Source of the DNA: Cryptosporangium minutisporangium
GTDB taxonomy: Bacteria; Actinomycetota; Actinomycetes; Mycobacteriales; Cryptosporangiaceae
DNA length: 57,315 nt
NCBI RefSeq assembly: GCF_039536245.1
Contig: NZ_BAAAYN010000029.1
Location: forward strand, 116,879-174,193
Direction: 5' to 3'
Each line of letters begins with the position of its first letter. Positions within the stretch are counted from its first letter, which is position 1. The notes beneath the pieces were generated by a model. That model saw only the letters and a list, made by a program, of their open reading frames with translations, had not been told where the DNA came from and searched no databases. The position numbers and the translations under genes were made by a program. Positions 42,914 to 49,749 of this stretch are shown one piece after another.

Positions 42914-43434
42914 GTCCGTACTCCCGAGAGGATCACGAGTAGCGGCACCACCCGCTCGCCCGGGACCGTGTACCGGCCGCGGGCCGCCGACTGCAGCCAG
43001 CCGGCGCTGACCAGGTGGCGGAGGTGGTGGTAGAGCTGCCCGGTCGTGCCGAGCTCCTCGTCGGCGGCGAGCTCCGCGGTGGTGCGGACGCCGCTGAGGA
43101 TCCGGTGGAGCAGGCGGAGGCGTACCGGGTGACCGAGCGCGGCGAGGCGATCCGCCCACGCCGACCAGTCCGCCTCGAGCAGCGCCTCGACCGGCGTCCC
43201 GTACTGCCAGTCGTAGCGCTCACCGGTGGGCAGCCCGACGGTGCCGGTGTAGAGCACGGCGCCCGGCTCGTCGGCGTCCACCCGTTGTTTGAGGCCCTCG
43301 AGCGCCCAGAACAGGTCGGCCGGTACCCCGGCCGACGGGTCCGGCGACGGGGTACGCACTGGCGGCATTGTCAGCGCGTCGAGCCGACGTTCGAGCTCGG
43401 CCACGCGTTCCGCGAGAGAGTCGTTCTCGGTCAC
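42910..43434 (-). CDS. ArsR-like winged-helix regulator
   Basis: 174 aa. An N-terminal coiled coil (SLAERVAELERRLDALT) precedes a C-terminal winged HTH, ADRLAALGHPVRLRLLHRILSGVRTTAELAA, ELGTTGQLYHHLRHLVSAGWL, with the ArsR LGHPxRLxLL signature. No Cys metal-site motif is seen, so a metal sensor is unlikely. GTG 43434 is chosen; GGAGAG abuts it, closer than ideal for an SD, so the start or leader is uncertain. It directly precedes and overlaps the beta-lactamase-fold gene it may control. Confidence 0.8.
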   Translation of the reverse strand: MTENDSLAERVAELERRLDALTMPPVRTPSPDPSAGVPADLFWALEGLKQRVDADEPGAVLYTGTVGLPTGERYDWQYGTPVEALLEADWSAWADRLAALGHPVRLRLLHRILSGVRTTAELAADEELGTTGQLYHHLRHLVSAGWLQSAARGRYTVPGERVVPLLVILSGVRT

Positions 43435-43444
43435 CTCTCCATTG

Positions 43445-43500
43445 TTACGTAATTCCGTAGTTCCGTCGAGTCGAAAGGGCGCCGGAGGGCGGTATAGGTT
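43445..43500. promoter_or_regulatory. Divergent promoter, ArsR-like / MetE-like
   Basis: TTACGTAA (43445-43452) is a perfect 8-bp palindrome, followed by TAATTCCG-TAGTTCCG, a tandem 8-mer. TCGAAA (43471-43476) and TAGGTT (43495-43500) with an 18-bp spacer could give the plus-strand gene a transcript beginning at its ATG (43507). GGAGGG at 43484-43489 is too far for translation initiation. Confidence 0.35.
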
Positions 43501-43506
43501 CGGCGC

Positions 43507-44529
43507 ATGCTCCTCGCGACGTCGGTGGTCGGCAGCCTCCCGCAGCCGGAGTGGCTGATCGACCGGTCGAAGCTCGCCGGCCGGATGCCCCCGCGGGTGC
43601 GGGCGAAGGAGCTCTGGCGGGTCGATCCGGACCACCTCGACGAGGCGCAGGACGACGCGACGCTGCTGGCGATCCGTGCGCAGGAGGAGGCTGGGCTCGA
43701 CGTCCTCACCGATGGGGAGATGCGCCGGGAGAGCTACTCGAACCACTTCGCGACCGCGCTGGACGGCGTCGACGTGGACAACCCGGGCACGACGATCAAC
43801 CGCAACGGCGAGCTGTACCCGGTGCCGCGGATCGTCGGTGCGATCCGCCGGTCGCGCCCGATCCAAGTCGACGACGTGCGGTTCCTGCGCGCACATACCG
43901 ACCGGGCGATCAAGATGACCGTGCCCGGACCGTTCACGATGTCCCAGCAGGCCCAGAACGACCACTACCCGGACGCCGAGGCCGCGGCGATGGGGTATGC
44001 CGCCGCGGTCAACGCCGAGATCCGGGACCTGCACGCGGCCGGGGCGGACGTCGTCCAGATCGACGAGCCGTGGCTGCAGGCCCGTCCGGACGCCGCTCGG
44101 GCGTACGGGGTCGCCGCGCTGAACGCCGCGCTCGACGGCGTCACCGGCACCACGGCGGTGCACCTGTGCTTCGGGTACGCCGCCCTGGTGCACGAGCGTC
44201 CCGCCGGCTACTCGTTCCTGCCCGAGTTGGCCGCCTGTACGGCCGACCAGATCTCGATCGAGACCGCGCAGTCGAACCTCGACCTCGGCGTGCTGTCCGA
44301 CCTCGCGGACAAGACGATCGTGCTCGGCGTGATCGACCTGTCGACTCCTGCGGTGGAGAGCGCGGAGACGGTGGCCGCGCGAACCCGGCGGGCATTCGAC
44401 CGGGTTCCGCCGGAGCGGATCGTGCTCGCCAGCGACTGCGGGATGAAGTACCTGACGCGCGCGGCGGCCGCCGGGAAGATGCGGGCGATGGCCGGCGCCG
44501 CCCGGCTCCTCCGCGCCGAACTCGCGTAG
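43507..44529 (+). CDS. MetE C-terminal-like (cobalamin-independent) methyltransferase core
   Basis: 340 aa, corresponding to only the C-terminal catalytic barrel of MetE (about 760 aa full length). Zinc-site residues are HLCFGY (His, Cys), the Glu near ISIETAQSNLDL, and Cys in ASDCGMKYL. VGSLPQPEWLID and DVLTDGEMRRESYSNHF are family marks. Stand-alone MetE-core proteins transfer a methyl group to homocysteine or related thiols using a non-folate or corrinoid-linked donor; the donor here is unknown. There is no vitamin B12 riboswitch in the short leader. Predicted to be transcribed from a possibly leaderless start. Confidence 0.83.
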   Translation: MLLATSVVGSLPQPEWLIDRSKLAGRMPPRVRAKELWRVDPDHLDEAQDDATLLAIRAQEEAGLDVLTDGEMRRESYSNHFATALDGVDVDNPGTTINRNGELYPVPRIVGAIRRSRPIQVDDVRFLRAHTDRAIKMTVPGPFTMSQQAQNDHYPDAEAAAMGYAAAVNAEIRDLHAAGADVVQIDEPWLQARPDAARAYGVAALNAALDGVTGTTAVHLCFGYAALVHERPAGYSFLPELAACTADQISIETAQSNLDLGVLSDLADKTIVLGVIDLSTPAVESAETVAARTRRAFDRVPPERIVLASDCGMKYLTRAAAAGKMRAMAGAARLLRAELA

Positions 44530-44541
44530 TGCACGACCGGG

Positions 44542-45168
44542 TCACTCCCCGGCGCCACTCAGCATTCGCTCGGCGAGTCGCTGCAGGGCCGCGGTGATCT
44601 GCGCGGTCGACTGCTTCCGCTCGAACCGCTGGTAGCGGTAGAGCTCGGGCGCGAGCGGTGCGAGGAGCGCGTCGACTTCCGCGTCCTCGAACGGCACCCC
44701 GGCGTCGACGAGCAGCGCGCGGACGTGCGTCCGCCAGAAGCCGTACGCGCCGGTGGCGAACCGGGCGCTCCCGGTCTCCGCGCCGAGCGCCAGCGGAAGG
44801 TGCTGCTCCAGCAGGGCGACCATCGCCTCGTAGAACGCCGCCAGCCGCTGAGCCGGCGGGGCGCCAGGCCCGAGCGGCGGCGGCCCGCCGAGCAGGCGTT
44901 CCTGCAGCGCGCGCTCGTGCTCGTCCAGCAGCGCCACCGCGATCGAGCCCGGATCCGGGTAGCGCCGGTAGAGGGTGGCCCGGCCCACGCCGGCCGCGCG
45001 GGCGACGTCCTCCATCGTGACGCTCGCGGGGTCGCGCTCGGCGAACAGTCGCTCGGCGGCGCGCAGAACCCGCTCCCGGTTGCGCGCGGCGTCGGCCCGC
45101 TCCCGTGGTGCGTCGGGCCCAGTCCGTGGGGCGTCAGGTCGAGCCCGTGGTGCGTCGGCTCGGGGAAT
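44542..45168 (-). CDS. TetR-family regulator with no canonical start codon
   Basis: About 208 aa from ATT 45168, or 157 aa from the first canonical start, ATG 45015. The HTH needs its first helix, and that helix (RNRERVLRAAERLFAERDPASVT) is encoded in frame upstream of 45015, but between 45015 and the in-frame stop at 45247 there is no ATG, GTG or TTG. ATT at 45168 has CCCTCC (GGAGGG on the sense strand) at 45178-45183, good SD spacing, so AUU initiation is the preferred reading. Between 45168 and the HTH are three near-repeats of DAPR. A truncated start or frameshift in the assembly are alternatives. It probably represses itself and the divergent DUF606 gene via the palindrome at 45227-45247. 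Confidence 0.7.
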   Translation of the reverse strand: MPRADAPRARPDAPRTGPDAPRERADAARNRERVLRAAERLFAERDPASVTMEDVARAAGVGRATLYRRYPDPGSIAVALLDEHERALQERLLGGPPPLGPGAPPAQRLAAFYEAMVALLEQHLPLALGAETGSARFATGAYGFWRTHVRALLVDAGVPFEDAEVDALLAPLAPELYRYQRFERKQSTAQITAALQRLAERMLSGAGE

Positions 45169-45226
45169 CGGAGTGGTCCCTCCGTGCGGAACGGTGCGGT
45201 CGACGCCGAGTGTAGGACAGGGAAAT

Positions 45227-45247
45227 AAGTGGACGCCATGTCCACTT
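45227..45247. promoter_or_regulatory. Perfect palindromic operator, TetR / DUF606
   Basis: AAGTGGAC (45227-45234) and GTCCACTT (45240-45247), perfect 8-bp arms with a 5-bp centre. It lies 10 bp upstream of the DUF606 ATG. TACACT (45214-45209 on the minus strand) nearby is a possible -10 for the TetR gene. A typical TetR-family operator size. Confidence 0.7.
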
Positions 45248-45256
45248 CAACGGGTC

Positions 45257-46183
45257 ATGGACTACTCGCTTCTCCTCCTCGCGCTCGTCGTCGGCTGCCT
45301 GCTGGCGGTGCAGACGTCGGCGAACCTGCAGCTGACGACCGCGGTCGGGACGCCCTACGGAGCGTCGACCGTGCAACTCGGACTCGCGCTCGTGCTCCTG
45401 GCGGCCGCGGCGCTCGCGCTGGGCGCCGCCGGTGCCCTCGGCGACTTGGACTCCGTGCCCGGCTGGCACCTGCTCGGCGGCCTGGCCAGCCCGCTCTACA
45501 TCACCAGCGGCATCCTGCTCTTCCCACGGCTGGGAGCCCTGGTCTCGGTCGGCCTCTTCGTCGCCGGGCAGATGTTCGCGTCGCTCGGCTTGGACCTGGC
45601 GGGAGCGCTCGGCGTTCCGCAGCGATCGGTGAGCGCGGGCATCGTCGTCGGTGCTCTGCTGGTCGTCGCGGGCATCGTGTTCGTCGTCCGGGCACAGCGC
45701 CGCGTCGCCGCCGGCGGCCCCTCGGTGTCCCGGGGCGGGTGGATCCTGCTCGGCTTGGTCGCGGGCGCGGTCCTGCCGGTGCAGGGTGCGGTCAACGCCC
45801 GGCTGCGGGCCGACCTGGACGAGCCGCTCGCGGTCGCGGCGATCAGCTTCGCGGTGGCCACGGCCACGATCGGGGTGGTGCTGGCGCTGTTGCTCGTGCT
45901 GCGCCGGACCCCGGTGCCGACCGCGACCCGACTGCCCGCGATGCCCTGGTGGGGGTGGCTGGGTGGCGTCTGCGCCGCGGCGTACGTCACCGCGACGTTC
46001 CTGCTCATCCCGGAGATCGGCGCGGCGACGACGGTCGCGCTGACCGTGACCGGACAGCAGCTGGCCTCGGCGGTGATCGACCAGCGCGGGCTGTTCCGCC
46101 TACCGCGGCGGCCGCTCGACGCCGGTCGGATCGCCGGGCTGGTGCTGCTCGTCGGCGGCTCGGCCGCGATCCAGCTCGGCTGA
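45257..46183 (+). CDS. Fused double DUF606 (YdcZ-type) DMT-superfamily transporter
   Basis: 308 aa with ten predicted helices, two tandem DUF606 halves of about 150 aa (LLLLALVVGCLLAVQTSANLQL and LGLVAGAVLPVQGAVNARLR share the QxxxNxxL motif). Each half alone equals a typical EmrE-like/YdcZ protein; the fusion gives an inverted-topology pseudodimer in one chain. The likely role is drug or metabolite export. The ATG is 10 bp from the palindromic operator and opposite the TetR gene. Its stop leads into the intergenic repeat array. Confidence 0.8.
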   Translation: MDYSLLLLALVVGCLLAVQTSANLQLTTAVGTPYGASTVQLGLALVLLAAAALALGAAGALGDLDSVPGWHLLGGLASPLYITSGILLFPRLGALVSVGLFVAGQMFASLGLDLAGALGVPQRSVSAGIVVGALLVVAGIVFVVRAQRRVAAGGPSVSRGGWILLGLVAGAVLPVQGAVNARLRADLDEPLAVAAISFAVATATIGVVLALLLVLRRTPVPTATRLPAMPWWGWLGGVCAAAYVTATFLLIPEIGAATTVALTVTGQQLASAVIDQRGLFRLPRRPLDAGRIAGLVLLVGGSAAIQLG

Positions 46184-46525
46184 GCGGGCGGGGCCCGCCG
46201 TGCTGACGTAGGGGCGCGAGTCCCGGCTGACACGCGGTCGGTGGGCCTGGTTGTCGCCGTTTCAGGGTGCCCGCCGAAATGGTTGTCGTGGATCGCGTGC
46301 CATGGTCCGGGATCCGCGACAACCATCGTGTACACCGCCCAGAAACCGCGACAACCGCCCCCGAGTCGCCCGGACAGCGCGACAACCACTCCGCCGCTCA
46401 CACCGAATGGGCGCCAACCATCAGCGGCGCGACCGGCGACTACCTCTGCCGAGCAAGCGGCCACCCCGTCGCCACAACCGTCTGTCGATGGGCCGCCGTG
46501 AGAGGCGGCTTTCCCGAAAATCGGC
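46184..46525. other. Convergent intergenic region (342 bp)
   Basis: Gap between the convergent DUF606 and PaaX genes. Several overlapping frames are open here, but they read through inverted repeats and have no family-like sequence, so I call no gene. It is dominated by the repeat array at 46249-46387; the remaining 140 bp up to 46525 show nothing recognisable. Confidence 0.6.
46249..46387. repeat. 108-bp imperfect inverted repeat with five GGTTGTCG units
   Basis: GGTTGTCG occurs at 46249 and 46281 on the plus strand and as CGACAACC at 46317, 46349 and 46380, at 31-36 bp intervals. The first four are symmetric about 46302/46303, where the centre is CCATGG, so 46249-46356 forms one imperfect palindrome; the arms also share GTTTC and GGATC blocks. 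The fifth unit (46380-46387) extends the right side. Lying between convergent gene ends, this could be a REP/BIME-like element, a bidirectional terminator, a MITE-like remnant, or a protein-binding array. Confidence 0.8.
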
Positions 46526-47461
46526 TCAGGCAGCCCAGGCGGCGACGGTGTGGTGGGCGACCAGCGGGGCGAGGTCGGTGTCGTGCTGGGCGACGATCTG
46601 TCGGAACCGGAGCGCCGCCAGCTCCCCGAGCCCGTCGTAGAGCTCGGTGAAGAGCGCATGGGCCGCGGGCCGGGGCCAGTCGGCCGGGAGCAGCTCGGCC
46701 GGCAGGTCCGGGTCCAGGCCCGGGAACACCCGCCAGGCCTCCAGCAGCCGCGTCCGGGCGGTCAGTGCCGACGCCGGGGTCACCGAGCCGGAGCGGACCC
46801 GCTCGAGCAGCGCGGCGTGGTCGGCGAGGAAGCCCTGGTAGGCGGATTGAATGCCGGTGAGGTCCCAGGCGGTGAGCGGGGAGCAGCCGACCGCGGTCTC
46901 CACCACCCGGAACGCGCTCAGGTTGTCGACGCCGACGGCTTGGAACACCTCGCGCAGTGCGTCCAGACCGGCGTGCGGGGAGATCCAGAGGCCGTCGAAC
47001 AGCGGTGCGAACCCCAGCCAGCGCAGGTAGCTGCGCAGCTGGTGCCGGAGCCGCCGCTGGTCCTCCGGAACGCTGAACGCGGCGAGCGTCCACCGGCCGT
47101 CCCAGGCGCGGGTGGCCGGACCGAAGCCGAGCACGGTGCCGGTCTTGTGCCGGATGTCCTGCCGTCCGGTGGCCGACAGGCGATAGTACGCGTGCCTGCC
47201 AACCCGGGAGGCGTCCAGAACACCGCGCTTGACCAGCCGGTTCGCGGTGGCGCGGGCGCTGGTCTCGCTGATCCCGAACTCGGCCATCAGATCAATGAGG
47301 ACGCCGAGCGGGAGGGCGGCGTCCGCGTCGAGCCAGTGCTCGCCGAGCAGGCTGGTCAACAGACGCTGAGGTGAGCCGCCGGTCTGGTGGCGGGGCAGCA
47401 CCGACCCTTCCAGGGCACGCCGCAGGACGAGCACCTCGGTGGGTGTCGGATCGGCGGCCAT
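46526..47461 (-). CDS. PaaX-family transcriptional regulator
   Basis: 311 aa. An N-terminal wHTH (LPLGVLIDLMAEFGISETSARATANRLVKRGVLDASRVGRHAYYRL) precedes the PaaX central domain (WDGRWTLAAFSVPEDQRRLRHQLRSYLRWLGFAPLFDGLWISPH). The archetype represses phenylacetate catabolism by binding phenylacetyl-CoA, but there are no paa genes here and many PaaX-like proteins control other pathways. It lies 9 bp downstream of the AAA ATPase gene, so it is the second gene of that unit. Confidence 0.85.
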   Translation of the reverse strand: MAADPTPTEVLVLRRALEGSVLPRHQTGGSPQRLLTSLLGEHWLDADAALPLGVLIDLMAEFGISETSARATANRLVKRGVLDASRVGRHAYYRLSATGRQDIRHKTGTVLGFGPATRAWDGRWTLAAFSVPEDQRRLRHQLRSYLRWLGFAPLFDGLWISPHAGLDALREVFQAVGVDNLSAFRVVETAVGCSPLTAWDLTGIQSAYQGFLADHAALLERVRSGSVTPASALTARTRLLEAWRVFPGLDPDLPAELLPADWPRPAAHALFTELYDGLGELAALRFRQIVAQHDTDLAPLVAHHTVAAWAA

Positions 47462-47470
47462 GGGACGAGC

Positions 47471-48952
47471 CTATCGGGGGCGGAACGGCCTGGGCCCGGG
47501 GAAGCCGTCCGGTTCCTCGTACCCGTCGACGGCGTCGAATTCCAGCTCGTCGGCCTCGTCCCAAGCCCCCGGGCCACCCGCGCCGAGCAGCGACCGGGTG
47601 ATCGCCTGGGACTCGGACAGCATCTCGTCCAGAGCCTGGGCCAGGTCGTCGTCGGTGGCGTCCCGGTCGTCCTCCGCGGCGATCAGCACCGCCCGGCGGA
47701 CCAGCTCCTTCGCGAACGAGGCCGTGGTGCCCTCGGCCCGCGCGGCGGCGTCGTCCAACGCGTCCGCGCTGAACGGGACGCTGCGCGCGTAGAGGGCGAT
47801 CAGCTGCCTGCGCGCCGACTCGTCCGGCAGCGGCACCTCGATCGCCAGGTCGATCCGTCCCGGACGCTGGGCGAGCGCCGGCTCGAGCACCGCGACCCGG
47901 TTCGTCGTCAGCAGGAACGCGACGTCGGCGTCGTCACTCAGGCCGTCCAGCGCCTCCAGCACCGCGAACAGCAGCGGCTGCTCCCCGGCGAAGTGGTCGC
48001 GGCTCTCGGCGACGAGGTCGCAGTCCTCCAGCACCACCAGCGCCGGTTCCAGCGCCCGAGCCATCTGGGCGGCCTCGGACACGTACGCGATCGACGGCCC
48101 CGCGAGCAGCACGACGGTCAGCTCCGGCAGCGCGCCGACGAGGAACCGGACGGTGTGCGTCTTGCCGGTGCCGGGCGGGCCGTGCAGGAGCAGGCCGCGC
48201 TTGAGATGCTGCCCGGCGGCGCGCAGCCGGTCACGGTGGTGCGCGACGCCGGCGATGTGCCGCCGCACCCGCTCCAGGACCCCGGCCGGGAGCACGATCT
48301 CGTCCGGCGTCAGCGTGGGACGGCGGTGGAACGTCACGCCGCCGACGCCGGCCTCGTACTCCGAGCCACCCAGCGAGAGCACCTGCCCGCGGAACACCGA
48401 GCGGCGGCGCATCTCCTCGCGCACCGCGACGATGAGCCGCGTCGCGACGTCGTCGCCCGGGGTCAGCACCTCGATCCGCGCGGTCGGATCGCCGTACCGC
48501 GGATCGGGGCCGCGCTGCAGCACGGCGACCGGCGTGCCGTCGAACGTGAACAGCCGCAGACCGAACGAGACCGCCTGGCGGGTGTCGTCCGGCCCGGTCG
48601 CCAGGTTGACGTAGTCCACGGGGCCGAGCGGGAACTGCCCGAACCGCCCGGCCGACTCCAGGATCTCACTGAGCGCGTTGTGCCGCCGCTGCTCACCGCC
48701 CCCGATGCCGACCAGCGTCCCGTCGCCGGACTGCTCCTGGATCGCGGCGAGCGCGAGGTCCACGTTGACGAAGACGTGTCCCGGCAGGTCCTCGGTGACG
48801 ACCGGGAGCGTGCGGGGATCCACGCCGAGGTGCTCCTGCAGCGTCGGCATCAGCGCCGGACCGTCCGCGGGCCGGGTGCCCCGTTCGGAGTGGACGACCT
48901 CCTCGAGGAACACGCGGAACGCGTCGACGAAACCGGCTGTGCGCTCGTCCAT
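47471..48952 (-). CDS. AAA+ ATPase of unknown function
   Basis: 493 aa. An N-terminal domain of about 200 residues without recognised motifs precedes one AAA+ module: Walker A HGPPGTGKTHT, Walker B VVLEDCDLV, sensor-1 FLLTTNR, arginine-finger-like LAQRPGRIDLAIEVP, and a C-terminal lid. The acidic C-terminus (EADELEFDAVDGYEEPDG) is low complexity. ATG 48952 is chosen (GGGGG spaced 5 nt upstream); GTG 48958 is in frame. It is cotranscribed with a PaaX-type regulator, an unusual pairing. Similar to proteasome- or BCS1-like single-AAA proteins in layout, but the role is unknown. Confidence 0.8.
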   Translation of the reverse strand: MDERTAGFVDAFRVFLEEVVHSERGTRPADGPALMPTLQEHLGVDPRTLPVVTEDLPGHVFVNVDLALAAIQEQSGDGTLVGIGGGEQRRHNALSEILESAGRFGQFPLGPVDYVNLATGPDDTRQAVSFGLRLFTFDGTPVAVLQRGPDPRYGDPTARIEVLTPGDDVATRLIVAVREEMRRRSVFRGQVLSLGGSEYEAGVGGVTFHRRPTLTPDEIVLPAGVLERVRRHIAGVAHHRDRLRAAGQHLKRGLLLHGPPGTGKTHTVRFLVGALPELTVVLLAGPSIAYVSEAAQMARALEPALVVLEDCDLVAESRDHFAGEQPLLFAVLEALDGLSDDADVAFLLTTNRVAVLEPALAQRPGRIDLAIEVPLPDESARRQLIALYARSVPFSADALDDAAARAEGTTASFAKELVRRAVLIAAEDDRDATDDDLAQALDEMLSESQAITRSLLGAGGPGAWDEADELEFDAVDGYEEPDGFPGPRPFRPR

Positions 48953-49047
48953 CCCCACCCCCGTGTGGCGTATGAATTACGGACAGTAGCGGACAATCGA
49001 CTGGTCGCGCGGGTGGTTTCTGGCCGAGTACCGACCGCAACAACGAA

Positions 49048-49749
49048 TCACGAGTCGGTGAGCGGCGCTCTGCCGTGCAGGGCGGCACGGCGGCCCCGGA
49101 TGACGGCCTGAGCTCGGTCGGCGATCTGGAGCTTGCGGAAGATGCTGGTGATGTGGTTGCCGACAGTGCGTTCGCTGATGAAGAGTCGGCTGGCGATGTC
49201 GTGGTTGCGCAATCCGCTGGCGATCAGGCCGAGCACTTCCTGCTCGCGTGGGGTGAGACGGGCGATCTCGGGGTCGCGGGCGTCCGATGCTTCGCGAGGA
49301 GCTGTGTCGGCGGCGAGGTGGTCGAGTACGCGTTGGGCGACGGCCTCGCCGAGTAGTGCCTCGCCGCGTGCGACTGCCCGGACGGCTCGCAGCAGGGAGC
49401 CCCGCTCGGCGCCCTTGACGACGTAGCCACGGGCACCCGCGCGGATCGCGGCAAGGACGGATTCGTCGTCGTCGAGCATCGTCAGGACGATGACCTTAGC
49501 GGGTGGATCCTCGGCAGTGAGCGAGCGCGTGGCGGTGATGCCGTCAAGCGCGGGCATATGCAGGTCCATCAGGATGATGTCAGGGCCGAGCTCGCGTGCG
49601 AGCCGGATCGCGTCATGGCCGGTCGCTCCTTGGCCGACGAGGTCGATGTCGTCGGTGTGGGAGACGAGGCTGGCCACTCCTTCGCGGAAGAGCGGGTGGT
49701 CGTCGATGACGACCAGCCGGATCGGGGTACCGGGTCGATCGTCCATCAT
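49048..49749 (-). CDS. NarL/LuxR-family response regulator
   Basis: 233 aa. Receiver: LVVIDDHPLFREGVASL, phospho-acceptor Asp62 in IILMDLHMPALDG, VLTMLDDDESV, YVVKGAERG. LuxR HTH: LTPREQEVLGLIASGLRNHDIASRLFISERTVGNHITSIFRKLQIADRAQ, with a spacer of about 30 residues. Start and stop overlap the histidine kinase gene (ATGA arrangement at 49746-49749). The target genes are not evident; the adjacent membrane protein gene is the nearest. Confidence 0.9.
   Translation of the reverse strand: MMDDRPGTPIRLVVIDDHPLFREGVASLVSHTDDIDLVGQGATGHDAIRLARELGPDIILMDLHMPALDGITATRSLTAEDPPAKVIVLTMLDDDESVLAAIRAGARGYVVKGAERGSLLRAVRAVARGEALLGEAVAQRVLDHLAADTAPREASDARDPEIARLTPREQEVLGLIASGLRNHDIASRLFISERTVGNHITSIFRKLQIADRAQAVIRGRRAALHGRAPLTDS

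Noticed and set aside
46251-46650. Plus-strand ORFs across the repeat array
   Set aside because: They read through inverted repeats and into the PaaX antisense strand; composition and order show no protein-family pattern.
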